This document shows positions 54,892 through 64,000 of a stretch of 64,000 nt of DNA, in pieces. The position numbers and the translations under genes are program-made. Positions within the stretch are counted from its first letter, which is position 1. Each line of letters opens with the position of its first letter. This stretch comes from Hydrogenophilales bacterium (GTDB lineage: Bacteria > Pseudomonadota > Gammaproteobacteria > Burkholderiales > Thiobacillaceae), in the NCBI GenBank assembly GCA_016719465.1, contig JADJYY010000005.1, positions 124,001 through 188,000 on the forward strand, in the 5' to 3' direction. Under the pieces are notes generated by a model. That model saw only the letters and a list, made by a program, of their open reading frames with translations, was not told the DNA's origin and did no database searches.

Positions 54892-56379
54892 ATGTTCCAG
54901 AATTTCATCAAGCGCCTGGATCCGGCCTGGACCGCCTTCGTCTGCGGCATCCTGCTCTCCCTCGTGGCCATCGCGGGCAGCATCGCCCCCAACGGTGACG
55001 GCATGCTCTACATCGAAACGGCGCGCATCTACCTGGAGGGCGGGGTGGATGCCGCCCTGGCCCTCTACAACTGGAACGCCATCTCCAGGGTGTTCATCTC
55101 CATACTCATCGCCCATGTCTCCGCCCTGCCGGGGGTCAGCCTGGAGGCCGCGGGTTACCTGCTGTCCGTGCTTTTCCTCGCCGGCACCTGCGCCCTGGTG
55201 GTGCTGGTCACCCGGGACCGCTTTCCCGAGGCCGCCTGGGCCGCCTGCGCCGTGGCGCTGGCCATCCCGGCCCTCAACAGCTATCGGGATTACATCATTC
55301 GCGAGTTCGGGGCCTGGTTCCTGCTTTTCCTGGGATTCTGGCTGGCGTTGAAATGGGCCCGGCGTCCGGGCTGGGGGATCGCCCTGGCCGCCCAGTTGTC
55401 GATCTGCGCGGCGGCCTTGTTCCGACCGGAAAGCCTGGTTTTCCTGCTGGCGCTGATACTCTGGCAACTGGTTCAAGTGACGCAGCCGGGTGCCTGGAAG
55501 CGGCTGTTCATGGTCTCCTCGGTCGCGTGCGGAGGGGGCATTCTGGTTGGCGCGGCCTTGCTGTCCGGGGCCATCGACCTGGCTGGAACAGGGGCTTCCC
55601 CCCTCACCCGCATCGATCTCCTGGGCAAGATGCACACGTTCAACGAAACCGCCGATCGCATGGGCCGGGAAATCCTGGCCACGTGGTCCAGGGATGAAGC
55701 CCGGTCCATCCTGTTCTTCGGCCTGCTTTCCGTCATCCCCATGAAATTCGCCGCCAACCTGGGCGTGTTCGCCATTCCCGGCGTCTTCGCCTTCACCCGG
55801 CCCGGGGTCCGCGCCATGCTGGGCCGCTGGGCGCCGCTCAGCTGGGCGTTCCTGGTCTACTTCATCGTGCTGGTGCTGTTCGTGCTGGAGCGGACCTATC
55901 TGACCACGCGCTACGTGGCCTTGCTCGGCATGCTGGCGATCCCGCTGGTCGCCGTGGGGTCATATGCCCTGTATGCCCGCTTTCCCCGCTGGCGCGGGGC
56001 GATGCTGCTTGGCGTGCTGGTGCTGACGCTGGCCAACGTGATCTCCACCAGCCCGAAGAAAACCCATCTGACCCAGGCCGCGGCCTGGCTCCACGAACAG
56101 CCGGTCGACAGGGCCCGGGTGTTCGTCGAGGAGGCGGAGATCGCCTACCTGGCGGGGTGGAGTTACCACCAAGCAAGACATCGGGAAAGGCAGGAACTGG
56201 TCGGCCGGGATGCTGTCGCCGCCGCCCTGGTCCAGGGACACATCGATATGGCCCTGCTGGCCGGCTCCGCGCGCAACGAGGACGTTTCCACCTGGGCGGC
56301 CCAACATGGCTTGCGGGTGGAGAAAACATTCGACGACGGCCACAAGCGGGCCATCTTCGTCATTACTCCGTCCCGCTAA
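54892..56379 (+). CDS. Polytopic membrane protein, glycosyltransferase-39-like
   Basis: A 495-aa inner-membrane protein with about 10-11 hydrophobic segments. A soluble C-terminal tail follows (about 120 residues, TSPKKTHLTQAAAWLHEQPVD). The N-terminal loop between TM1 and TM2 contains GDGMLYIETARIY, as in GT-C-fold glycosyltransferases (dolichol-like donors), but the acidic pair is weak and the identification is tentative. It is the last plus-strand gene of the decoration block and ends 31 bp before the convergent dehydratase gene. Confidence 0.6.
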   Translation: MFQNFIKRLDPAWTAFVCGILLSLVAIAGSIAPNGDGMLYIETARIYLEGGVDAALALYNWNAISRVFISILIAHVSALPGVSLEAAGYLLSVLFLAGTCALVVLVTRDRFPEAAWAACAVALAIPALNSYRDYIIREFGAWFLLFLGFWLALKWARRPGWGIALAAQLSICAAALFRPESLVFLLALILWQLVQVTQPGAWKRLFMVSSVACGGGILVGAALLSGAIDLAGTGASPLTRIDLLGKMHTFNETADRMGREILATWSRDEARSILFFGLLSVIPMKFAANLGVFAIPGVFAFTRPGVRAMLGRWAPLSWAFLVYFIVLVLFVLERTYLTTRYVALLGMLAIPLVAVGSYALYARFPRWRGAMLLGVLVLTLANVISTSPKKTHLTQAAAWLHEQPVDRARVFVEEAEIAYLAGWSYHQARHRERQELVGRDAVAAALVQGHIDMALLAGSARNEDVSTWAAQHGLRVEKTFDDGHKRAIFVITPSR

Positions 56380-56409
56380 TCCGCCGCCGGCACCACCGGC
56401 AGGTGAGGC

Positions 56410-58263
<1,854 letters not shown>

Positions 58264-58301
58264 CGTGGCAATCGTGGGTGGATCGGTGGGGTCGGGGCGG
58301 G

Positions 58302-59783
58302 TCAGCGGCCGGTGAGGGTGTCGCGAATCACGTCGCAGACCAGTTCGATCTGTCCCGCTTCCAGGTTCGACCCGGAAGGCAGGCAGACGCCGGTACGGAA
58401 AGCCTCGTCGCTGAAGCTGTGGCCCTCCTCGTGGGGGTAGTAGTCGCACTGGGCGAACAGGGGCTGCAAGTGCATGGGGTTCCAGACATGGCGGGCTTCG
58501 ATGTTATGCCGCGCCAGGGCGGCGATGAAGCCGGTGGTCGTGGTCCTCGCCACCTCGGGATCCAGGGTGCAGACGCTGAGCCAGCGGGTCGACTGGCCAT
58601 AATCCGCCTCCGGCATCCAGCCCAGGCCGGGCAGGTCGGACAGCGCCGCCCGGTAGCGATCGAACACGCCGCGCCTGGCGGCGACCCGATCCTCCAGCAC
58701 CCGCAACTGGCCACGACCGACACCGGCCAGGATGTTGCTCATGCGGTAGTTGTATCCCATCTGGGTATGCAGATACCAGGGCGCGGGATCCCGGGCCTGG
58801 GTGGCGAGGAAGCGGGCGCGTTCGACGAACTCGGCGTTGTCGGAGATCAGCATGCCGCCACCGGAGGTGGTGATGATCTTGTTGCCATTGAAGGAATAGA
58901 TGCCGATCCGCCCCCAGGTACCGCTGGCGCGGCCCCGGTAGCTGGCGCCCAGGGATTCCGCCGCGTCTTCCACCACGGCGACGCCATAGGCATCGCACAG
59001 TTCCATGATGGGCGCCATGTCGGCGCTCTGGCCGTACAGGTTCACCACCACCAGGGCCCGGGGCAGGCGGCCTTTGCGTTCCGCGTCGGCCAGGGCGCGC
59101 CGCAAGGCGGGGACCGAGAGGTTCCAGGTGGCGGGATCCGAATCGATGAACACGGGCGTCGCGCCCTGGTAGAGGATGGGGTTCGCGCTGGCGACAAAGG
59201 TCAGGCTGGAACAGAACACCACATCGCCGGGCCGCACGCCGAGCAGATTCAGGGCCAGGTGGATGGCGGCGGTGCCGGAGGACACCGCCGCCGCGTGGCC
59301 GATGCCGACGTGATCGGCCAGTTCCCGTTCGAAGGCATCCACGTTGGGGCCCAGGGGCGCGATCCAGTTGCTGCGGAAGGCGTCCTCCACGAATTCGCGT
59401 TCCTGGTCACCGAGATGAGGCGTGGAGAGCAGGATGGGACTGCGCAGGTCGGTGCGGATGATCAGGTCGCATGGCCTGCCGGTTTCATCGACCAGGGGGA
59501 TGTGGTCGATCTGGTGGCGGTCCATCAGATCCAGCGCCGCCTTGTGGCCCGCGCCGAGGGGCAAGGAAACCGCGGTTTTTTCCGGCAGGCGCGCCAGGGT
59601 GTCCCGCAGGGTCGCGCCACCCACCAGGAGGCGCCGCAGGTCGCCATCCGTGATGGTTCGTTGCAGGCGGCCGGCGTCGTCGAGCAGGAGCAGGACGCGC
59701 AGCGCCCCCCGATCCAGCCGAGCCATGGCGTCGCGAATGCTGATGTGCGATTCGACGAGGAGTGCGTTGATGTTTCTGTACAT
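58302..59783 (-). CDS. CBS-domain/DegT aminotransferase fusion (LegC/PglE-like)
   Basis: This 493-aa protein joins a CBS pair (residues about 1-118, ALRVLLLLDDAGRLQRTITDGDLRRLL and ALDLMDRHQIDHIPLVDETGRP) to a PLP-dependent sugar aminotransferase. The aminotransferase has SSGTAAIHLALNLLGV, EDAAESLGASY and a PLP Lys in FNGNKIITTSGGGM. It would aminate the UDP-4-keto sugar from the dehydratase to a 4-amino sugar. In nonulosonate clusters the CBS pair is usually fused to the nucleotidyltransferase; here it is fused to the aminotransferase, suggesting nucleotide regulation. It is 2 bp downstream-side of the acetyltransferase gene. Confidence 0.85.
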   Translation of the reverse strand: MYRNINALLVESHISIRDAMARLDRGALRVLLLLDDAGRLQRTITDGDLRRLLVGGATLRDTLARLPEKTAVSLPLGAGHKAALDLMDRHQIDHIPLVDETGRPCDLIIRTDLRSPILLSTPHLGDQEREFVEDAFRSNWIAPLGPNVDAFERELADHVGIGHAAAVSSGTAAIHLALNLLGVRPGDVVFCSSLTFVASANPILYQGATPVFIDSDPATWNLSVPALRRALADAERKGRLPRALVVVNLYGQSADMAPIMELCDAYGVAVVEDAAESLGASYRGRASGTWGRIGIYSFNGNKIITTSGGGMLISDNAEFVERARFLATQARDPAPWYLHTQMGYNYRMSNILAGVGRGQLRVLEDRVAARRGVFDRYRAALSDLPGLGWMPEADYGQSTRWLSVCTLDPEVARTTTTGFIAALARHNIEARHVWNPMHLQPLFAQCDYYPHEEGHSFSDEAFRTGVCLPSGSNLEAGQIELVCDVIRDTLTGR

Positions 59784-59785
59784 GA

Positions 59786-60400
59786 TTATTTCGCGGGCAC
59801 GCCCATGACCGTTTTGCCCGAGGGCACGTCGCGGGTGACCACGGCACCCGCGCCAACCGTGGCGCCCTCGCCAATTTCCAGCCCGGGCAGGACGACGCAG
59901 CCACTGCCCAGCAAAACACCCGCCCCGACACGTACACCCCCGCCCAGCACGGCGCGCGGCGCCACGTGGGTCCAGGCCCCGATCTGGCAGTCATGGTCGA
60001 CGATGGCGCCATGATTGACGATGACGCCGTCGGCAATGCGGGACTCCGGTCCGATCAGGGCCAGGGCCGCCACGAACACGCCATTTCCCAGGGTCGCGGA
60101 CGGAGACAGACTGGCGGCCGGATGCACGATGCTGAACAACCTGGCCCCCGCCTGACACGAGGCCAACGCCAGTCGGCGCCGCGCCACATTGGAACCGATC
60201 GCGACATGAATGACGACATCCCGCGGGTCGCCGTTCAGGCAAGGGACCCGCACGGCATGTCCAAGGATGGGCATGCCCGCCAATGCCGGGGCATCGTCGC
60301 GCACCTCCACGCGGATATCCGGCGTGCCGGCGAGCAAGGCTTCAAGGACCACCTTGGCATGGCCACCGGCACCGAACAACATGCATTGATCAATAGGCAT
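59786..60400 (-). CDS. NeuD/PglD-family sugar O/N-acetyltransferase
   Basis: A 204-aa acetyltransferase with an N-terminal Rossmann-like PglD domain (CMLFGAGGHAKVVLEALL) and a left-handed beta-helix (VFVAALALIGPESRIADGVIVNHGAIVDHDCQIGAW). HVAPRAVLGGGVRVG and VLLGSGCVVLPGLEIG complete the repeats. It probably N-acetylates the 4-amino sugar produced by the fusion aminotransferase, giving UDP-diNAcBac. It overlaps the epimerase gene by 11 bp. Confidence 0.88.
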   Translation of the reverse strand: MPIDQCMLFGAGGHAKVVLEALLAGTPDIRVEVRDDAPALAGMPILGHAVRVPCLNGDPRDVVIHVAIGSNVARRRLALASCQAGARLFSIVHPAASLSPSATLGNGVFVAALALIGPESRIADGVIVNHGAIVDHDCQIGAWTHVAPRAVLGGGVRVGAGVLLGSGCVVLPGLEIGEGATVGAGAVVTRDVPSGKTVMGVPAK

Positions 60401-61517
60401 TGCACTTCATCAGTAATTCGCGATCGAGGGGAAGCGTGGCCAGCAGTTCCATGATGCGCGCGCCGGCGTGGCCGTCGCCATACACATTGCGGACGGGCTG
60501 GCGCCCGCTCGACAGGCATTCTCGCAGCGTCGCCACGATGGCGCCATGTTCCAGCGGAACATCCCGGACATTGGCGCCGCGCTCGCGCCCGCGCTGGCGA
60601 TCCCCCACATTGACCACGGGGGTTCCGAAGGACGCCGCCTCGATGATGCCGCTGCTGGAGTTGCCCACCATGACATCCACCGCCGCCATCCAGTCGATGA
60701 ACTCGGCGCGCGGCAGATGCGGCACCGTCCGGCAACGCTCGCGCCCACGCTGGAACACCCGGCGGATGGCCTCGCCGCCGGCATCGGCGTTGGGCATCAG
60801 CAGCAGCGCCTGCAATCCGTCCACGGCCAGCAGCGCGTCCAGCAGCAGCGAGGCCTGGGCCGCGGCCTCGTCCGCCTGCTGCACGACGGGATGGAACACG
60901 ACCAGGGCGATGGGCTGGTCCGGCGCGAAGCCCGCCTGCGCCGCCAATTCCGTGCGATGGCGGCTGACGGAGGCCGCCAGTCCGTCGATGCCGGGCGCGC
61001 CGGTGACATGGATGTGCTCGGGCCGCTCGCCCATGCGGATGAGCCGCTCGCGCGCGCCCTCGGTGGCCGTGAAGTGGTAGTGGGCCAGCTTGGAGATGGC
61101 GTGCCGCACGGGCTCGTCCACCGTGCCCGATAACTCGCCGCCGTGCAGGTGGACGATGGGGATGTTCAGGTGCAGGGCGGCGATGGCGCCCGCCAGCATC
61201 TCGCCCCGGTCGCCCAGCAGCAGCAGCAGGTCCGGGCGGAAACTCGCCAGGGCATCGACCGCGCCCAGCAATTCGAGGCCGATAGCCCGCGCCATCGTCG
61301 CGCCATCGTCATCGCCCAGGGCCACCGGCACCCGCGCGACGACGGGCAGGCCGCTGGCCTCGACCTCACGCACGGTGTCGCCATAGCGGGGATCCAGGTG
61401 CATGCCGGTCACCAGCAGCCCCAGCTTCAGTTCCGGGTGGGCCTGGATGCCCGCCAGGGTGGCGCGCATCAGGCCGAAGTCGGCGCGGGTGCCGGTGAGG
61501 TAGAGGATCCTACGCAC
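60390..61517 (-). CDS. NeuC/LegG-like hydrolysing UDP-sugar 2-epimerase
   Basis: A 375-aa enzyme that hydrolyses and epimerises a UDP-sugar to a free manno-configured sugar. Typical features are LTGTRADFGLM at the N terminus, LLLLLGDRGEMLAGAIAALHLNIP, VHLHGGELSGTVDEPVRHAISKL, and VGNSSSGIIEAASFGTPVVNVGDRQRGRERG. With a dehydratase, aminotransferase and acetyltransferase beside it, its substrate is likely UDP-diNAcBac, as for LegG, instead of UDP-GlcNAc as for NeuC. It overlaps the membrane acyltransferase gene by 8 bp. Confidence 0.88.
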   Translation of the reverse strand: MRRILYLTGTRADFGLMRATLAGIQAHPELKLGLLVTGMHLDPRYGDTVREVEASGLPVVARVPVALGDDDGATMARAIGLELLGAVDALASFRPDLLLLLGDRGEMLAGAIAALHLNIPIVHLHGGELSGTVDEPVRHAISKLAHYHFTATEGARERLIRMGERPEHIHVTGAPGIDGLAASVSRHRTELAAQAGFAPDQPIALVVFHPVVQQADEAAAQASLLLDALLAVDGLQALLLMPNADAGGEAIRRVFQRGRERCRTVPHLPRAEFIDWMAAVDVMVGNSSSGIIEAASFGTPVVNVGDRQRGRERGANVRDVPLEHGAIVATLRECLSSGRQPVRNVYGDGHAGARIMELLATLPLDRELLMKCNAY

Positions 61518-62532
61518 GGGCCGCCCTCCGGATGAAGCGCTGGGCCGGCATCTCGAAATAGCGATGGGACAGGAAGGAAAGGGGAATGCTCAGGCCGTAG
61601 ACGATGGCCAGGTTGATCCAGACGTTGCCGATATCGAGCCTCGGCAGCAGTCCGAACACCACGAAGGGATGGATCAGGTAGAGGGCGTAGCTGATGTCGC
61701 CCAGGAAGCTTGTGACGCGGCCCTTGAGATGCATCATGGCGATGGCGCCCACCAGGATGATCAGCAGGAAGGAGAGCAGGAAACGCCGGTATCCCCCCAT
61801 GACCTGGATGTTGTGCTCGTTGGCGCCAACCAGCGCCATCACCACGAACACCGCCATCGCCGCCAGGAACAGGTGGCCATCCTTCCAGGACTGAGGGAGA
61901 TTCATGCGGCCCTGACGGTAGAGCACGCCCATGAAATAGCCCGCGACGAAGAAGCCGATATGGTTGATCGGGGTGACATAGAGCGGATTCTGGGGGTGGA
62001 AGGGCGGTGACAGGTCGAATACAAGGGAATGGCCGAGCATCGCCACCATGGCCAGCAGGAACAATGCGCCGGCGCGCCTCGGGCTATCGCGCATCGACAG
62101 GGCCATCAGCGGGAAAAGCAGGTAGAAGACGAATTCGACGCCGAGGGACCACCCGCCCACCAGGCTGGAGCGTTCCGGCCCGAAAAAACCGAAAACCATC
62201 GTCAATTCGGCGAGATGCATCCATTCCAGGCCGTCATCTTTCGGTTTCACCATGAACAAGATCGCGTAGAGCGGCAGTATCCGGGCATAGCGATGCGCGA
62301 AGAAATTCTTGAAGCCGGTGGCGGTGCCGAATTGGCCGGGCCTGGTGGCGAGATACAAGGCCATGCCGGAGATGACGAAGAATCCTTCGACCGCGTAGAT
62401 GCCCCAGATGCGCAGCAGGGAGTGCAGCCATTCCGGGTAGGGGAGATGCAGCCAGTAACTGCAGTGGTAGGTCAGGACGAGCAGGGCGAACACCCCGCGC
62501 AGCGCGTCGATCGATTCGACACGCCTTTTCAC
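61510..62532 (-). CDS. Membrane acyltransferase, OafA/YrhL family
   Basis: An inner-membrane acyltransferase-3 protein (340 aa, about 10 TM segments) that O-acylates surface sugars. The signature RRVESIDALRGVFALLVLTYH includes the catalytic-type His at the end, and YAVEGFFVISGMAL and RYARILPLYAILF follow. The GTG at 62532 overlaps the neuB stop (GTGA); ATG 62547 is the alternative. Its position inside the nonulosonate genes suggests that it decorates that sugar. Confidence 0.82.
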   Translation of the reverse strand: MKRRVESIDALRGVFALLVLTYHCSYWLHLPYPEWLHSLLRIWGIYAVEGFFVISGMALYLATRPGQFGTATGFKNFFAHRYARILPLYAILFMVKPKDDGLEWMHLAELTMVFGFFGPERSSLVGGWSLGVEFVFYLLFPLMALSMRDSPRRAGALFLLAMVAMLGHSLVFDLSPPFHPQNPLYVTPINHIGFFVAGYFMGVLYRQGRMNLPQSWKDGHLFLAAMAVFVVMALVGANEHNIQVMGGYRRFLLSFLLIILVGAIAMMHLKGRVTSFLGDISYALYLIHPFVVFGLLPRLDIGNVWINLAIVYGLSIPLSFLSHRYFEMPAQRFIRRAARA

Positions 62533-63624
62533 GCAAGGTCCCGCCATCTGAGGGTCGCCCCGGCGGACATGGCGCGAGCCAGGCAACGGCCCATGATCCT
62601 GTCCATTTCCACCGGGGGGATGCCATCGCCGGGGCGCATGAGGGTCAGGTCTGCGGCGGTGAGCGGAACGTCGGCCGCCACATCCCGCGCCAGGGTCACG
62701 CTGCGCCGGGCGGCGATGCGCACCTCCAGTTCGGGGCCGCTGGGGGCCTTCTCCGGGCTGCCGAGGACGGTGTCGGTGTCGCGGATCGCGCGCACCATGC
62801 GCGCCAGTTCGGCGGGTTCCAGGGAGGCCGCATGGTCCGGCCCCGGCAGATCGCGGTCGAGGGTGAAGTGCTTTTCGAACACCACGGCGCCCAGGGCCCG
62901 GGCGATGGGGGCGACGAAGTCACCGGCGGTGTGGTCGGAGTAGCCCACCGGCAGGTGGAACGTGTCGGCCAGGGTCCGCATGGCGCGCAGGTTCACGTCG
63001 CCGAGGGGCGTGGGATAGTTGGAGGTGCAATGCAGCAGGGTGAGGGCTTCGGCCAGCGGCTCGGCGAAGCCGTTCTCCTCCCTGGTCCGGCTGATCAGGG
63101 CCACCGCCTCGGCCACCTCTCGCAGGTCGGCCATGCCGGTGGAGAGGATCAAGGGCAGGCCCTTGGCGGCGAGATAGCGCAGGAAAGGCGCGTTGGTCAG
63201 CTCGCCCGAGGGAATCTTGAGACGACGGCAGCCAAGGCCGACGAGGAAGTCGGCGGATTCCTCGTCGAAGGGGGTGGACAAGAACTCGATGCCCGTTTCA
63301 GCACAATAGGCGGCGAGACGCCGGTGGGCCTCGTCGGAGAGTTCCAGCGCCTTCAGCATGGCGAACTGGTCGCCCTCCCCGGTCTGCACCTGCTGATAGG
63401 CCGCCTTCCGCGCCTGGCGGGTAACCAGCTTCTCGGCCTTGAAGGTCTGGAACTTGACCGCGTCGGCGCTGGCGGCGACGGCGGCGTCCACGGAGCGCGA
63501 AGGCCATGTCCTCTGAGCCGTTATGGTTCACGCCGGCCTCGGCGATGATGTAGCAGGGCGCGATGTCGCTCATGGTCAGGGCGTGTGGGCCATCGAGGCG
63601 CGTGTCCGGCTGGCGCTTATCCAC
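62529..63624 (-). pseudogene. NeuB/LegI-like nonulosonic acid synthase with single-base frameshift
   Basis: NeuB-family synthases condense the freed manno-sugar with PEP to a nonulosonic acid. From the GTG at 63624 (strong AGGAGG 6 nt before it, overlapping the preceding stop by 8 bp) the protein reads CYIIAEAGVNHNGSEDMAFAL, then shifts frame. In the next frame it continues VDAAVAASADAVKFQTFKAEKLV with KIPSGELTNAPFL, LILSTGMADL, GYSDHTAG and a C-terminal SAF domain (about 60 aa). One extra C (plus-strand GG at 63492-63493) explains the break. Total length when repaired is about 364 aa, as expected. Error or mutation cannot be distinguished. Confidence 0.82.
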
Positions 63625-64000
63625 CGCGAGCCTCCTGTTTCCTGCGCATCAGCAGTTCCACCAGGTCGAAATCCAGGGGCTCGTCGATATCGACCGAGCG
63701 TTCCCTGGGCATGACGTGCAGGCGGGTGCGGCCCTCCCATAGACCCTTGTCCAGGCTGTGCCGGTGCCAGACATAGATGGACGCGTTCATGGCGTAGACC
63801 TTGGGCGCCGCCTGACGCGCAACCACCCCGCCGGACAGCGGTTTCACCAGGCGGATATTGCCATCGGGCTGGGCCTCGACCATGTTGAAGTAGGGATTCT
63901 TTTCCGCCTCGTAGGCGGTGATCACCACGTCGGTTTCGGCGTCGAGCATGGCCAGGCAGATCTCGATATCGGCCAGGTCGCGCAGGGGCGAGGTGGGGTC
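63617..64000 (-). CDS. CMP-nonulosonate cytidylyltransferase, C-terminal part (gene continues beyond window)
   Basis: A partial NeuA/LegF-type cytidylyltransferase that activates the nonulosonic acid with CTP. The frame is open to base 64000, reading DPTSPLRDLADIEICLAMLD upstream of the internal ATG at 63949. NPYFNMVEAQPDGNIRLVK, VYAMNASIYVWHR and the DIDEPLDFDLVE motif are the usual C-terminal signatures. Its stop overlaps the neuB start region, so it heads the minus-strand operon as far as can be seen. Confidence 0.88.
   Translation of the reverse strand, partial: DPTSPLRDLADIEICLAMLDAETDVVITAYEAEKNPYFNMVEAQPDGNIRLVKPLSGGVVARQAAPKVYAMNASIYVWHRHSLDKGLWEGRTRLHVMPRERSVDIDEPLDFDLVELLMRRKQEARGG

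Noticed and set aside
56386..56400. Small GCCGG/CCGGC hairpin between convergent genes as a terminator
   Set aside because: Arms of five bases without a U tract are too weak to call in this GC content.

Overview
The window is GC-rich, gene-dense bacterial chromosome. The gene content (NtrBC, bifunctional HldE, MsbA, QseBC-like pair, FadL-type porin, fused sugar-nucleotide genes) and the protein sequences read as Gram-negative Betaproteobacteria, probably a Rhodocyclales/Nitrosomonadales-like heterotroph; this taxonomic placement is inference. No rRNA, tRNA, CRISPR array or prophage was seen.

Layout. 1-6.2 kb: two RNA-modification genes (RlmN-like and RluF-like), a giant 1151-aa protein that best fits pyrophosphate-dependent PEP carboxykinase, and an HDOD protein. 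6.2-12.1 kb: a defence/toxin island with an Eco57I-like restriction-modification enzyme (split by indels and carrying in-frame GC-rich repeat insertions), a MazF-type toxin with its antitoxin, a Tat-exported aldo/keto reductase, and an MNT nucleotidyltransferase/HEPN pair. 12.2-24 kb: housekeeping genes (uvrA, YheT-like hydrolase, yajR, ssb, FadL-like porin, Aas-like acyl ligase, FmdB, DUF502, aspS), with a truncated-hemoglobin remnant upstream of uvrA. 24-31 kb: repeats flanking parDE, an AEC transporter, cysC, a D-hydroxyacid dehydrogenase, a small cytochrome c and ntrBC. 31-38 kb: nifJ (broken by indels), a dihydroorotate-dehydrogenase-like gene, mgtE and a Kdo-kinase-like gene. 38-46.6 kb: msbA, a two-component system, and a tightly overlapping five-gene cassette (thermostable-hemolysin family protein, AMP-forming ligase, heme-oxygenase-like oxidase, SDR, lipidless exported TPR protein) whose product I do not know. 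46.8-48.4 kb: a methyltransferase followed by an IS1595-family remnant with both ends and an 8-bp target duplication.

48.5-64 kb is a cell-surface carbohydrate region. Plus-strand genes make ADP-heptose (hldD, gmhA, hldE) and then decorate a glycan (carbamoyltransferase, sulfotransferase, acetyltransferase, polytopic membrane protein). Convergent minus-strand genes form what looks like a complete route from UDP-GlcNAc to a CMP-activated nonulosonic acid of the legionaminic type: PglF-like dehydratase, CBS-aminotransferase fusion, NeuD/PglD-like acetyltransferase, NeuC/LegG-like hydrolysing epimerase, an embedded membrane acyltransferase, NeuB-like synthase and a cytidylyltransferase that runs off the window. 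CysC at 26 kb could feed PAPS to the sulfotransferase.

Several genes (restriction-modification, nifJ, neuB) are broken by single-base indels, mostly at short homopolymers. They could be real lesions or assembly errors, and reads would settle this.
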